Below are positions 28,001-38,885 of a DNA stretch of 64,000 bases, piece by piece. The first letter of the stretch is position 1. Each line of letters begins with the position of its first letter. The position numbers and the translations under genes were made by a program. The stretch lies in NCBI GenBank assembly GCA_027627225.1, contig JAPFQT010000401.1, forward strand, positions 1 through 64,000. The letters run 5' to 3'. Origin of the DNA: Congeria kusceri (Eukaryota; Mollusca; Bivalvia; Myida; Dreissenidae). Under the pieces are notes generated by a model. The model did no database searches, had not been told where the DNA came from, and saw only the letters and a list, made by a program, of their open reading frames with translations.

Positions 28001-28559
28001 ATTTGAAGTACTCGTTAGGTATTGTTTATGAATAAGGGACAGCTTTCTTCATGCTCCCTTTGAGTGTCATCCTGTACCTTCCTTGAGCCTGGATCTTTCC
28101 CTATAGTAGTATACTCCTGACACAAAAGTATATTTGAAGTACTCGTAAGGTATTGTTTATGAATAAGGGACAGCTTTCTTCATGCTCCCTTTGAGTGTCA
28201 CCATGTACCTTCCTTGAGCCTGGATCTTTCCCTATAGTAGTATACTCCTGACACAAAAGTATATTTGAAGTACTCGTAAGGTATTGTTTATGAATAAGGG
28301 ACAGCTTTCTTCATGCTCCCTTTGAGTGTCACCCTGTACCTTCCTTGAGCCTGGATCTTTCCCTATAGTATTATACTCCTGACACAAAAGTATATTTGAA
28401 GTACTCGTAAGGTATTGTTTATGAATAAGGGACAGCTTTCTTCATGCTCCCTTTGAGTGTCATCCTGTACCTTCCTTGAGCCTGGATCTTTCCCTATAGT
28501 AGTATACTCCTGACACAAAAGTATATTTGAAGTACTCGTAAGATGTTGTTTATGAATAA

Positions 28560-28750
28560 CGCAAGAAAAAAAAAAGGAATTTCTGAAAACTCGTCTTAAA
28601 CCTTCATAGTGTGCAGTGTGGGCTGGTTTGCGAGAGTAGATGTTAGGGAAAATGCTGTGTCAACAACAACATGTGGAACAGCGAGAATGGACAGTGTAAC
28701 AACAGCTGTATTACAAAATACCAGGGTATTTTTAGTCTGCATTTGATGTG
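28560..28750. other. Right flank of the satellite array
   Basis: The last monomer stops after 'tttatgaataa', and the sequence switches to a short A-run (10-11 A) and then non-repetitive DNA. No gene, RNA or clear element end is visible in these 190 bases. Confidence 0.7.
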
Positions 28751-29330
28751 TTTGTTTAGGGGGAGTATATATGAGTGAGCTTGTATGTCTGCCTGTCAGT
28801 CAGTCTATTGGTTTTCATGATATCCAGACGATTACTCTTAAAAGACTTGACATTTTCAAATAATTTTTAGTACACATGTGTAACATCATAAAATACATGT
28901 CAAGTTCGATTTTTTGATAACAAAGCACTCAAAGTTGGGAGGGTTATGTCCCCTTTTCGATTTTAATTTCCTTAAAACATGATTTCCTGACGATAACTCA
29001 AGAAAGGCTTCACATATTTTAATTATTTTAGGAACATAGGTGTAACAACATACAATACAGGTTAAGTTCGAATTTGGTTACAAAGCACCAAGTGTTGATA
29101 GTGTTATGGCCCCAACATTTTCCAAATACTCTGCTTCTGGATGATAACTCGTGTAAAGCTTGACAGATTCAAATAATATTTAGTATGCAAGTGTAACATT
29201 GTAAAATACAGGTTGAGTTTGACTTTGGTTACAAACCACCAAATGTTGACAGAGTTATGGCCCCTTTTTGACTTAAAATCCCTAAAACACGTTATACAAT
29301 AAAATAAGAATTTTAGCTGTACGTTTCGAA
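28751..29330. repeat. Degenerate tandem repeat, about 150-170 bp units (three)
   Basis: Starts with a 'gggggagtatatatgag' segment followed by pyrimidine-rich 'tgtctgcctgtcagtc', a form often seen at the start of bivalve repeat elements. Three diverged units follow. Each has a 'gataactc...aaggctt' part, a 'tgtaacat..taaaatacaggtt' part, a 'ggttacaaa(g/c)cacc' part and a 'gttatggcccc' part. Short minus-strand frames here are incidental. Confidence 0.75.
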
Positions 29331-30640
29331 GGTCACACTTAAAGGTCAAAAGGTCAAATATAAAAATTTAAGCCATAGACACTGTCTGGAGCATAATTTT
29401 GTCTAGCATTGGAAGGAATTTCAAATAACTTGGCACAAGTGTTGAGCATGGTGAGACGGTGTGTCGCGCGCAAGAACCAGGTCCCTAGATCCAAGGTCAA
29501 GGTCACACTTAAAAGTGAATGGTCATTTAAACCATGGATCCTGTCTGAAGCATAATTTTGTCGGGCAGGGAAGGATTTTAAACTAACTTGGCCGAAGTGC
29601 ATAGCATGGTGTATCGGTATGTTCAGCGCAAGAACCAGGTCCGTTTGTATATTGTCAAGATCACACTAAAAGGTCAAAGGTCAATTTAAGCTATCGACCA
29701 TGTCCGGAGCATAATGTTGTCCAGCAGGGAAGGATTTTCAAACAACTTCGCATAAGTGATACGCATTATGTGGCGGTGTTGCATGCAACAACCAGGTGCC
29801 TTGGTCCAAGGTCAAGGTCACACTTGAAGGTCAAGTATATATATATATGTTAAGATTTTTGTCCAGGCAATAACTCTGTCAAGCATTGAAGGTTTTTCAA
29901 ATAACTTGGCAGAAGTGATAACCATTATAAGATGATGTGTCGCACGCAAAAACTAGGACCAGGGTCTTGTCACTTAAAGGTAAAAGGTCAAGTATAAGAA
30001 TTAAGTCCATGGTTTCTGTCTGGAGCATAATTTGTCCGGCATGACACATTTTGAAATAACTTGGCAGAAGTGGTAAGCATTATGAGAGGGCATGTGGCGT
30101 TCAAGAACCAGGTCTGTAGCTGAAAGGTCAAGGTCATTAATCAAGGTCAAATGTCAAATAATTTTTCAGAGCATAATATTGTCATGCATGGAGGGATTTT
30201 CAAATAAATTGGCAGAAATCATCACAATCACCAGATGATGTGTTGCATGCAAAAACCTGACTTGTGAAGTTTGTGAATTACTTCCCTTAATTCAGGAGTT
30301 TGCAATTCATAATCCAAAAATGATAAAAAGCATTTTCTTGATTTTGCAAATAATGATTCAAGATAGCAGGAGTAAGTGAAGCATACAAGAACCATAACTC
30401 ATAATTGCCTTAAAGTTTTAATTACTACCCTTTATTGATTTTTTGTCAGGACTAAAACTATTTTGTGATATCCAAATTACTTCACACAATAAGAGAATAC
30501 ATTAGCAGAAAGTAAAATATAAAAGGTCTATTCTCTTTTTGCAATATTATTTGTATGCATACAGAAAAAGCGGTGCCATGTAGAAATGGCTGCATAGGTG
30601 GGGGCATCCATGTCTGTGGACACATTTCTAGTTTTTTATT
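29331..30640 (+). mobile_element. Tandem-core element with 'ggtcaaggtcacac' units and hairpin 3' end
   Basis: About six units of roughly 150-165 bp. Each has 'ctgtctggagcataattt', 'ggattttcaaataacttgg', 'agcatggtgagacggtgtg', 'caagaaccaggtc' and 'aaggtcaaggtcacac' in that order. A trailing segment ends near 30,637 with the short inverted pair 'tgtctgtggaca' followed by 'catttctagtt', a degraded form of the hairpin + TCTTGTT end seen in other elements here. No coding capacity is visible. The family is non-autonomous and probably moved in trans. Confidence 0.7.
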
Positions 30641-30701
30641 CATATTCCCTTAAAATTTTCAACTGTGTTGTGTCCTTTTACTTTCAATGTTTATTAAATG
30701 C

Positions 30702-31962
30702 TTTTTAGCTAGACCTTTCGAAGAAAAGGCAAGCTATTCTACTCGCCCCGGCATCGGCGTCCGAGCTAGGTTACAGTTTTTCGGTAAGCTAGTTTCTCAG
30801 GAATGGCTTGAGGGATTTCATTTAAACTCTAAACATTATTTCCCACATTAAAATGAACCTATCGGCCAAGTTTGGTAACTCTAGATTGAAATTTCTTAAA
30901 ATTATGGGCCTTTTTATACTTAAACATTTTACATATAAGAATATGGACAGGTTAAAGTTTTTCGGTAAGCTGGTTTCTCAGGAAAGGCTTGAGTGATTTC
31001 ATTTAAACTTAGAACCCTTATTCCCTATATTATAATGTACTTCTAGGCCAATTTTAATGACTTGATTTTGAAATTTGTCAAAATTATGGGCCTTTTTACA
31101 CTTAGGTGGGGTCAAGGTCACTGGTACTTAAAATAGACAAAATGTTTCCACTCAGTAACTTAAGAACACATTGAGATATTTTAATGTAACTTAATACATA
31201 CATACCTTATATATATTTTAATAAACTTAATAGATGACTTATATTGAGACCTTGCTTGGGATTATATAAAGGGCTGGGATTATATAAAGGGTGGGTGGAG
31301 TCAAAGTCGAGGTCACCGTTACTAAAAATAAAAAATGGTTTTAAGAAATTTTTCATATAAGCTATATGGACAGGCTAAAGTTTTTCGGTAAGCTAGTTTC
31401 TCAACTTTTCGTTTCCGCTCTCTAACTCAAGAACAGATTAAGCGATCTTAATGAAACTTAAAACATAGCTACCTTATAGCAAGACCTCGCTTGGGATTGC
31501 ATATGGGGTCTGTGGGGTCAAGGTCTCCATTACTTAAAATAAATAATGGTTTCCACTCAATAGCTTGAGAACACATAAAGATATTTTAATGAAACTTCAT
31601 ACATTGATATCTTATATCTAGACCTTGCTTGGAATTGCATATGGGTTGGGTGTGGTCAAGGTCAATAACAGACATAGTTTACGCTCAATAGCTTGAGAAG
31701 ACATTGAGATTTTTAATGAAACTTAATAAATAGATACCTTATATCAAGACCTAGTTTGGGATTGCATATGGGTTTGGTGGGGTCAAAGTCAAGGTCACTA
31801 TCACTATTACTACAATTTTTATTGATGTGCTGACTTCAATGCATTTCATTCGAAAAATTTGGTTTTAGTGGAATTTCCATATTTCTTGTTTTAGAAAAAA
31901 AACAACTACTAACTGACAAGCATAAGAAAAGTCGAGTGTGCTGTCCTCCGGCAGCTCTTGTT
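30702..31962 (+). mobile_element. Tandem-core element family A, complete copy
   Basis: The 5' end is 'TTTTTAGCT' followed by a 'cgaagaaaaggcaagct' segment. The core is a series of about 145 bp units ('gagatattttaatgaaactt', 'gggattgcatatgggg', 'ggtcaaggtcac', 'ggtttccgctcaatagctt'). The 3' end has 'aaaagtcgag' (31,927-31,936), a hairpin at 31,940-31,955 and then 'TCTTGTT' ending at 31,962. The 3' 'aaaagtcgag' is the inverse of 'ctcgactttt' found at the 5' end of the better copy at 38,886. Architecture resembles the tandem-cored non-autonomous elements of bivalves (pearl/CvA-like; Helitron-like ends). No transposase is encoded. Confidence 0.75.
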
Positions 31963-32400
31963 AATAGATACCCTTCACATTATTGACATAAGACGTGAAA
32001 CATCCCAGCTTTATTCGTAGTTTTCCAACTAATGTACTTTTTGGCCATTTTATGAATATCTAAGAACCACAATGGAAATAAGAGTTTCCGTTAACTCTTT
32101 TGTGTGTGTGTTATCCTTAACATAAAATGTTGACTTGCATAGGCATTTTTAATCCATACACAATTTTATTTGTGTTCATGCATGATGTGATGTATTATTC
32201 CATGTGATTATGCTTTTTATGTTGAAATAAATTTATCTATCAATATCTGATTACGTGTATATATTTATCATCTTGTAATGTTACTAAATGATGGCATTAA
32301 ATTTTGGCTCTTAAAAGTATTATAACAAAAATATTCTTAGTAAATGCTCCACGAAGACAAGTGACAAATTGTTTATTGTCCTAGCTGAATGTGAAATTTT
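31963..32400. other. AT-rich sequence without recognisable features
   Basis: About 440 bases of AT-rich DNA between a family A element and a minisatellite. No open reading frame, RNA gene or repeat structure stands out. Confidence 0.6.
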
Positions 32401-32750
32401 AAAATGATTGAAGACTCTGGTACACTAATGTATTTATTTAAAATGATTAAAGACTCTGGTACACTAATTTATTTATTTAAAATGATTAAAGACTCGGGTA
32501 CACTAATGTATTTATTTAAAATGATTAAAGACTCTGGTACACTAATTTATTTATTTAAAATGATTAAAGACTCTGGTACACTTATTTATTTATTTATAAT
32601 GATTAAAGACTCTGCTACACTAATTTATTTATTTAAAATGATTAAAGACTCTTGTACACTAATCTATTTATTTAAAATGATTTAAGACTCTGGTACACTA
32701 ATTTATTTATTTTAAATGATTAAAGACTCTGGTACACTTATTTATTTTTG
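32401..32750 (+). repeat. 39 bp minisatellite, about 9 copies
   Basis: Units begin at 32,401, 32,440 and so on every 39 bp, with consensus start 'aaaatgattaaagactctgg' and an AT-rich 'tatttattt' end. Because 39 is a multiple of 3, one + frame stays open for 93 codons as a 13-residue repeat (MIKDSGTLIYLFK type). Late units break the frame, and there is no coding context. Simple tandem duplication is the best explanation. Confidence 0.9.
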
Positions 32751-33120
32751 TATTTAAACAAGTAATTTACGCCATTGTTTTCTAACCATAAAGAACTGTT
32801 GTCAAAAACATCGGTATTATTTACTAAATGACCACCGCAATTGCATTACCCCTTGATCGTCACTACATAAATGACATTTATTTACAATTAATAATGCAGC
32901 AGTAAAACGTTCTACATGACTTTGTTTGTTTAAGCGGCTAAAATGGCTGTAAGTATTATTCGAGAAGTAAACAAAATCTACACCTTAAGTGGTTCATCGC
33001 ATTTGTTACTTTGTGATTAATGCCTGAGGTTTGCTGTAGCCTTTTATGAAGCTGAATGAAGAACTATATAGTAGAAATTCGCAGTTATTTATGTACTAAT
33101 ATTATATGTAAAATATATTA
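32751..33120. other. Intergenic sequence, no clear feature
   Basis: About 370 bases without a repeat or convincing gene. An 'aaaatggct' start-like context directly followed by the strong donor-like 'gtaagt' occurs at 32,940-32,955, but no matching downstream exon was found. Confidence 0.5.
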
Positions 33121-33139
33121 TTATATGTAAAAATCATAT

Positions 33140-33208
33140 ATCGAATATCGATACTTTAGTATTGATACAAATATCGTATCGATAATTCTGATCGATACAC
33201 AGCCCTAA
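33140..33208 (-). mobile_element. Possible hAT-type element end
   Basis: The stretch is full of 'atcgata' motifs and ends with 'cgatacacagccctaa'. Read on the minus strand this starts 'ttagggctgtgtatcg', similar in style to hAT-superfamily terminal repeats (CAGGGCTG-like). The partner end was not found nearby, so this is a fragment at best. Confidence 0.3.
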
Positions 33209-33999
33209 TACATACATACCTTATATCAAGACTACTTGGGATTGCATATGGGGTGGGTGGGGTCAAGGTCAAGGTCACTGTTATTAAAAATAGATAAACC
33301 GTGTCCGCTCAGTAACCTGAGAATGCATTGAGGTATTTTAATGAAACTTAATACATAGATACCCTAATATTGAAACCTCGCTTTAGATTGCATATGGGGT
33401 GGGTGGGGTCAAGGTCAAGGTCACTGTTGCTAAAAATAGGAAATGGAAAAATGGTTTCCGCTCAATAACTTGAGAATGCATTTAGATATTTTAATGAAAC
33501 TTAATAGATACCGTATATCAAGACCTTGCTTGGAATTGCATATAGGGTGGGAAGACTCAACGTCAAGGTCACCGTTACTAAAATAAAAAATGGTTTCCGC
33601 TCAATAGCTTGAGATATTTTAATGAAACTTCATATATAGATATCGTACATCTAAACCTGATTGGGATTGCATATGGGATGGGTGGGTTTAATGTCACCGT
33701 TAATCCAAACAGACACACAGTTTACGCTCAATAGCTTGAGAAGACATTGAGAGTTTTAATGAATCTTAATAAATAAATACCGTATATCGAAACTGCGCTT
33801 GGGATTGCATATGGGTTTGGTGGGGTCAAAGTCAAGATAACCATTATTGAAAAAATTGATTGATGTGCTGATTTTAATGCATTTCGTTCGAATCATTTGG
33901 TTTTCATGGAATTTCCATATTTCTTGTTTAAAAAAAAAATGCCAGTAACTGACAAGCTAAAGAAAAGTCGAGAGTATCTGTCCTCCGACAGCTCTTGTT
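33209..33999 (+). mobile_element. Tandem-core element family A, 5'-truncated copy
   Basis: Starts inside a ~145 bp core unit ('catacataccttatatcaag') right after the possible hAT end, runs through about five units and reaches the family 3' end ('gaaaagtcgag', degraded hairpin, 'agctcttgtt') at 33,999. The 5' terminus is missing. Confidence 0.75.
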
Positions 34000-34381
34000 A
34001 CATTCCCAATGGTGTGGGTGGCGGCGTCAACTATCGATTTCACTGCGGTGGGTCAAGTTCGCTTAGGTCACTGTTACTAAAAAGTAGAAAAAATAGTTTC
34101 TGCTCAATAAATTGATAACAAATTGAAATATTTGAATGAAATTCAATTTATAGATGCCATGTAGTGAGACATTGCATGGGGTTGCATATGGGGTAGGTGA
34201 GGTCAAGATCAAGGTCATTGTTTAGAAAATTTAAAAAGTATTTCCACTGATTGACTCAAGAACAAAATTAACTTTGTTTAATTGGCCCCTACTGTCCAAA
34301 CAGTTGGTTTTAGAAAAAATGCAAATAACTCTGGCAAATACAAGACAATTCGAGCGTGCTGTCATCTGATAGCTCTTGTTT
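34000..34381 (+). mobile_element. Tandem-core element family A, third 3' end
   Basis: Directly follows the previous copy. It has two diverged core units and then another 3' end: 'gacaattcgagcgtg', a hairpin 'gctgtcatctgatagc' and 'tcttgttt'. Two consecutive 3' ends mean either nested insertion or a tandem element. Confidence 0.65.
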
Positions 34382-34801
34382 AATTGCATGCTTAGTGAAT
34401 GTGAAAATGTGCTCTGTGTCAGGTATTGAACCACCTTACACATAAAATTTGTACAGAAGAATTCCCAGCTCTGAGTCCAATTTTGGGAGGATAGTTAAAA
34501 GGGCGTACATACATAGGAATTTATTAAAACATCTAAATAGTTGACCTCAGTTTGTTCATTTGCCAGCAAGTATCTGGTAATTTACACAGTAAAACATACT
34601 TGAGGTGATGGCATATCACAGGAAGGTTCTTGATGGTGAAACTCGCTGAAATGATTGCAAGAACTGGTGAAATCGGGGCCCAACAATTTGTTGATCATGC
34701 ATGTTAAAATTATAGTGGAACTGTGTTGATGATTATTTTACCCTTTTTCGTGTGAAAACATGGCAACAACAACAGTAAACTGATGTTTTGTTTGTTTCCA
34801 G
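34382..34801 (+). other. Possible intron and upstream exon region
   Basis: Between 34,622 and about 34,706 an open + frame follows an AG ('atatcacag') and reads like protein (FLMVKLAEMIARTGEIGAQQ); it stops at a TAA near 34,705. Donors compatible with the next exon exist at about 34,665 (CTG|GTGAAA) and 34,702 (GCAT|GTTAAA), both weak. The remaining bases look intronic, ending in the T-rich tract before 34,801. The exon is a suggestion only. Confidence 0.3.
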
Positions 34802-34941
34802 ATGTTGACATTATACGTAAGTGTGCACTAGGCGGCTTGAATCCGTACCCCACCAGGCCGAGTCCGAAGTCCAAGAAACCATTTAGTGGTGCCAAGATCT
34901 CCTCTGCTTGCATAGACAAGTTCACACCATTTTCAGATTAA
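34802..34941 (+). CDS. Candidate terminal coding exon of an unidentified gene
   Basis: A T-rich tract ending 'tttgtttccag' (AG at 34,800-34,801) is followed by a frame starting with two bases of a split codon. It then reads 46 codons to TAA at 34,939-34,941. The peptide begins VDIIRKCALGGLNPYPTR and ends SSACIDKFTPFSD; it is Lys/Pro/Ser-rich with a sensible composition. A canonical AATAAA lies 172 bases after the stop (35,113-35,118). I do not recognise the family. The same splice phase (two leading bases 'AT') is used by the exon-like segment at 40,423, so the two could be alternative last exons. No ATG-containing upstream exon could be fixed. Seen: the acceptor, frame, stop and poly(A) signal. 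Inferred: that it is expressed. Confidence 0.5.
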
Positions 34942-35112
34942 TTGACCTAAATGCTGGCGCTGCTATACAGGTATTTGGAATACTAGTTACAAAGATGTTG
35001 AAGAAGATATCTATATTTTGGCATATCGTTTAGATTTTTTATTTTGTTCTAAGCCTTAAATTATCTTGGAATGCACTTTTTCCGTGGATCAATCAGTTAA
35101 CCTTGTCATTGA

Positions 35113-35118
35113 AATAAA
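35113..35118 (+). promoter_or_regulatory. Possible polyadenylation signal AATAAA
   Basis: Canonical hexamer 172 bases after the stop of the candidate exon at 34,802-34,941, followed by a T-rich stretch ('attgttttcc'). The placement fits a 3' end. The region is AT-rich, so chance occurrence is possible. Confidence 0.4.
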
Positions 35119-35136
35119 TTGTTTTCCAATGTGTTT

Positions 35137-35540
35137 ATACCCCCACTTGCAGAGGGTGGTGAGACGTATAGATTTGCCCTTATCTGTCCATCCTTCCATC
35201 CATCGGATTTTTGTGTTGCGCGTAATCAAAACAGTATAACTGCTAGAGTGATGAAACTATATAAATATATTCATCAGCATTTAATCTTTTGCACCTGGGT
35301 ATTTTTATGCAGGTTTTTTTCCAACATCAGCAGAGTAATGGCCATTTTGTTTTAGCAAAAAGTGTCCTTTCTGGACATGGGTTGCTTGTAACTCACAAAG
35401 TATAACTGCTGAAGTGATGAAACTTTATAAACATATTCATCAGCATGTGAAGATGTGAACCTGGGTATTTCAGTGCAGTTTTTTTTCCAACACCAGTGGA
35501 GTTATGGCCTTTTTTTAAAAGCAAAGAATGACATTTTGTA
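35137..35540 (+). repeat. Degenerate tandem repeat, two ~150 bp units
   Basis: Opens with 'tacccccacttgcagagggtg', another bivalve element-like start, followed by two units sharing 'ataactgct(a/g)..gtgatgaaact', 'catattcatcagcat', 'acctgggtatt' and 'gagt(a/t)atggcc'. Confidence 0.7.
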
Positions 35541-37040
35541 GCTCGAATATTCAAAGAATACATGAGCTTTCCTACTCGACCGAGCGTCGGCATCCGCGTC
35601 TGATCTTGGTTAAAGTTTATATTAAAATTTTTCGTAACTTCAAAACAACATTAAGTTATTTACTTAAAGCTTGGTATATACCTTTGTCATATAACTCCAG
35701 CATCAGGTGCAACATTCCCTTTAATTATGCCACCCCTTCGAAGAAGTGTGGGTATCTTTCTTTGCACCTGTCTGTCGGACGGTATGTCGGTCAGATGGTC
35801 GGCCTGTCCATAGACCATTTCATTTCCGCAGAATATCTAGAGAACGCTTTGACCTACGATCATGAAAGTTGGTATGCTGGTTACTTAGGAGAAAAGGAAG
35901 ACGCCTATACATTTTGTGGTCAACAGGTCAAAGGTCAAGGTCACAGTTGCTAAAAATAGAAAAACGGTTTCAGCTCAATAACTTGAGAACGCATAGAGAT
36001 ATTTTAATGAAACTTCATACATAGATACCTTATATTGAGCCTCGCTTGGGAATGCATATGGGGTGGGCGTGGTCAAGGTCAAGGTCACCGTTACTAAAAA
36101 TAGAAAAACAGTCTCTGTTCAATAACTTGAGACCGCATTGAGATATTTTAATGAAACTTCATACATAGATACGTTATATTGAGGCCTTGCTTGGGATTGC
36201 ATATAGGGTGAATGGGGTCAAGGTCACCATTACTGAAAATAGAAAAAATGGTTTCCGTTCAATAACTTGAGAACGCGTCGAGATAATTTTATGAAACTTC
36301 ATACATGTACTTATATCGAGACCTCGCTTGGGATTGCATATTGGTTGGGTGGGTCATGGTCACCGATACTAAAAATAGAAAATCGGTTTCTGCTCAATAA
36401 CTTGAGAATGCATCGAGATATTTTAATGAAACTTCATACATATTTATCTTATATCGAAGCCTTGCTTGAAATTGCATATGGGGTGGGTGTGGTCAAGGTC
36501 AGTGTGACAGTTACTAAAAATAGAAAATGGTTTCCGCTTAATAACTTGAGAACGCATCAAGATATTTTAATGAAACTTCATACATAGATATCTTATATTA
36601 AGACCTCTCTTGGGATTGCATATGTGGTGGGTGGGGTCAAGGTCAAGGTCACCATTACTAAAAATAGAAAAACGCCATTTGCGAAATAACTTTACAAGCA
36701 TTGAGATATTTTAATGAAACTTCATACATAGATACCTTAAATCGAGACCTCGCTTGGGATTGCATATGGGTTGGGTGGGGTCAAGGTCACCATTGCTAAA
36801 AATAGAAAAATGGTTTCCACTCAATAACTTGAGAACACATTGAGATATTTTAATGCATACATAGATACCTTATATTGAGACCTCTCTTGTGATTTCATAT
36901 GTGGTGGGTGGGGTCAAGGTCACCATTACTAAAAATAGAAAAACGGTTTCCGTTTAATAACTTGAGAACTCTTCGAGATATTTTAATGAAACTTAATACA
37001 AAGATACCATATATTGAGACCTCACTTGGGATTGAATATT
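35541..37040 (+). mobile_element. Composite tandem-core element(s), family A-type core
   Basis: Two element starts are visible: 'agctcgaatattcaaag' at about 35,540 and 'ttatgccaccccttcgaag' at about 35,726. About eight units of 140-145 bp follow ('cttgagaacgcat.gagatatt', 'gcttgggattgcatatgggg', 'ggtcaaggtcaccattact'), ending in degenerate sequence at about 37,040 without a clear 3' hairpin. A 141-codon + frame at 35,528 lies across the two starts and has no support as a gene. Confidence 0.7.
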
Positions 37041-37140
37041 AAATAAATTTCTTTACAATTGCACATATTCACAACATGGCTGTTTTGTATTTCAACAGAG
37101 TTATGGCCCTTTTTCACATAGATTTTCTTTTTAAAGTTTT

Positions 37141-38885
37141 AATGCACCCCACTCTCAGAGGTGGGGGGGGGGGGCGCATATAAATTTGCCCTTGTCCTTC
37201 CGTCCGTCTCTCTGTCCATCCCCCGTTTTGTGCGGAGTATAACTAGGTAAGTATTGAAGGGATTCAAATGATATTTCATTATTATAATGATAGAGGAAAT
37301 TGAGAGGAAGTGCAGAATACAAGGACCATAACTCATACTTCATTTTTACAGAGGTATTGCCCTTTGATTAATTATCTTGTGTGGAGCATAACTCCATTAG
37401 TATTGAAGGGATTTAAAATAAAACCAAATACAGTTGACTCGCGATGGCTCGAAGTCGCAGGGACCGGCAAGGAAACTTCAAGCCATCCAAACTTCAAACC
37501 AAACGTAGTCCGAGTTTGTTTACCAGCACAGGCGGAAATTTTTAGATAGCCTAAACCCCATACTATTAATTACATATGAATTAACAAACACTACATATTC
37601 ATTTACAGATTTTATTTACATTATTTTATAACAGAAGTTTATACAAACATTGATTAAACAATTTCTAAATATTCATGCACAATAGCAATAAGACGTAAGC
37701 CATAATGGCTTTGCATTTTTCAGTGTAAATTTTATGTCATTTTCGTTTCGACCCCTTTTGCTTTTATACAAAATATCAATGTCATTTTACTCAATTTATT
37801 TAGCAGTTGTATCGCTGACTACTTCGCAACAGCTGTGAAATCGATTGACAGTAATCAGGCGCAACTTGATGCGACCTTAAGCGAGTTCGAGACAAACTAA
37901 CAAATTAAGGTGTGAAAACCATCACTGAGACCATGACAAACACTGAGAAAATTCGACCCTCGCGAATTCTAGCGATACAACAGAAATTTATATGAATTTA
38001 TTGCAATTAAAAAACGGTCCCGCGAAGAATGCTCGAGCCAGCAAGAAATTCGAAACAAGCGAGTTTGAGTAATCGGGATTCGACTGTATATTGATAGAGG
38101 ATGTTGAGAGGAAGTGCCGAGTACAATTTAATTTTCTTGTGCGAAATCCATTAGTATTGAAGGGATTTAAAATAAAACCACATGTATTGATAGAGGACAA
38201 AAAGTGTAGAGTACAAGGACCTTACCTCTTTCTTCAATATTTTTGGGGTTATTCTCATCTTTCTTCAATATTTTTGGGGTTATTGCTCATTGCTTATTTT
38301 TTGTGTGCAGAGCATATCTACATAGTGTAATTTTCTTGTGCAGAGCATAACTAGATAATTATTTGTGATTCAGATAATAGTTCATATCATGGTAAAGGTC
38401 TTTGAGAGGATGTGCTGAGTACAAGGACCATAACTGCTTCATGATTTGCAGAGTTATTGCCCTTTGGTTAATTTTCTTGTGCGGAGCATAACTCCATTAG
38501 TTTTGAAGGGAATTAAAATAAAACCACATATATTGATAGAAGACGTTTAGAGGAAGTGCACAGTACAAGGACCACAGCACTTTCGTCAATATTTATGGTG
38601 TTATTGCCCTTTGGTTAATTTTCTTATGCAGAGCACAACTCTTAAAGTATTGAAGGGATTCAAATGATACTTTATGTAATAATAGATTCCTTTGGGTGAT
38701 TTAAAGATAAAAATCAAGTGTTTAGCTGTTTTTGGAAAAAAAGGCCACCTTGTTTGCAACTCTTGGTAGTCAATTTTGCCCAGCTATACACAAGAATATT
38801 GCTATAAAACACCGAGTTGTAAAGGGGGTATAATGGAATAAGCTTGTCTGTCTGTCCGGTGTCTGCCTGTCTGTCTATATGTCCA
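37141..38885 (+). repeat. Degenerate tandem repeat of 'ggagcataactccattag' units, interrupted by a MITE
   Basis: After 'gcaccccactctcagaggtg' and a G-run come units of about 160-175 bp: 'cataactccattagtattg', 'aagggattnaaa', 'attgatagaggaygttgag', 'aggaagtgcagagtac', 'aaggaccataact' and 'ttattgccctttggttaatt'. The series is split at 37,431-38,086 by an unrelated insertion and then continues for about four units. Confidence 0.75.
37431..38086. mobile_element. Tigger/pogo-like MITE with TA target duplication
   Basis: A 656 bp insertion begins 'CAGTTGACTCGCGATGGCTC' and ends with the inverse of 'CAGTCGAATCCCGATTACTC'. About 24 of 31 terminal positions match, and TA is present on both sides. Other copies of the host repeat (around 38,180 and 38,530) read 'accacatrtattgatag' across this point, which shows the uninterrupted target. 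TA duplication and CAGT-type inverted repeats fit the Tc1/mariner (Tigger/pogo) superfamily. No transposase frame is present, so it is non-autonomous. Confidence 0.75.

Larger units (their letters stand above)
1..28559. repeat. 131 bp satellite array, about 218 monomers
   Basis: Head-to-tail monomers of 131 bp (first monomer 1-131, next starts at 132 and 263) run without interruption from the window edge to 28,559. Identity between monomers is very high, and variation is concentrated at a few sites: ggtatt/gatatt/gatgtt/ggtgtt near monomer position 18, cacc/catc and gtgtc/gtggc in the middle, tatag/tacag near the end. Each monomer has two perfect palindromes, AGTACT (7-12) and AGTATACT (108-115). 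Length variants exist: 132 bp (extra T in the CTTTTC run) and 124 bp (7 bp lost where 'cttgccag' replaces the usual block). Minus-strand reading frames occur, but 131 is not a multiple of 3 and each normal monomer brings stops into the series, so this is not a gene. Satellite or heterochromatin DNA is the best call; a centromeric or pericentromeric role is possible but not shown. Confidence 0.97.

Noticed and set aside
1..28559. CRISPR-like regular repeats
   Set aside because: Units are directly adjacent with no unique spacers, the unit is far too long, and the sequence is eukaryotic.
32930..32960. ATG followed by a strong donor (first coding exon?)
   Set aside because: No downstream exon with a compatible phase could be identified, so the match to a start plus donor is probably chance.
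35528..35953. 141-codon + frame
   Set aside because: It runs across the starts of two repeat elements and into their tandem core; the sequence is accounted for by the repeats.
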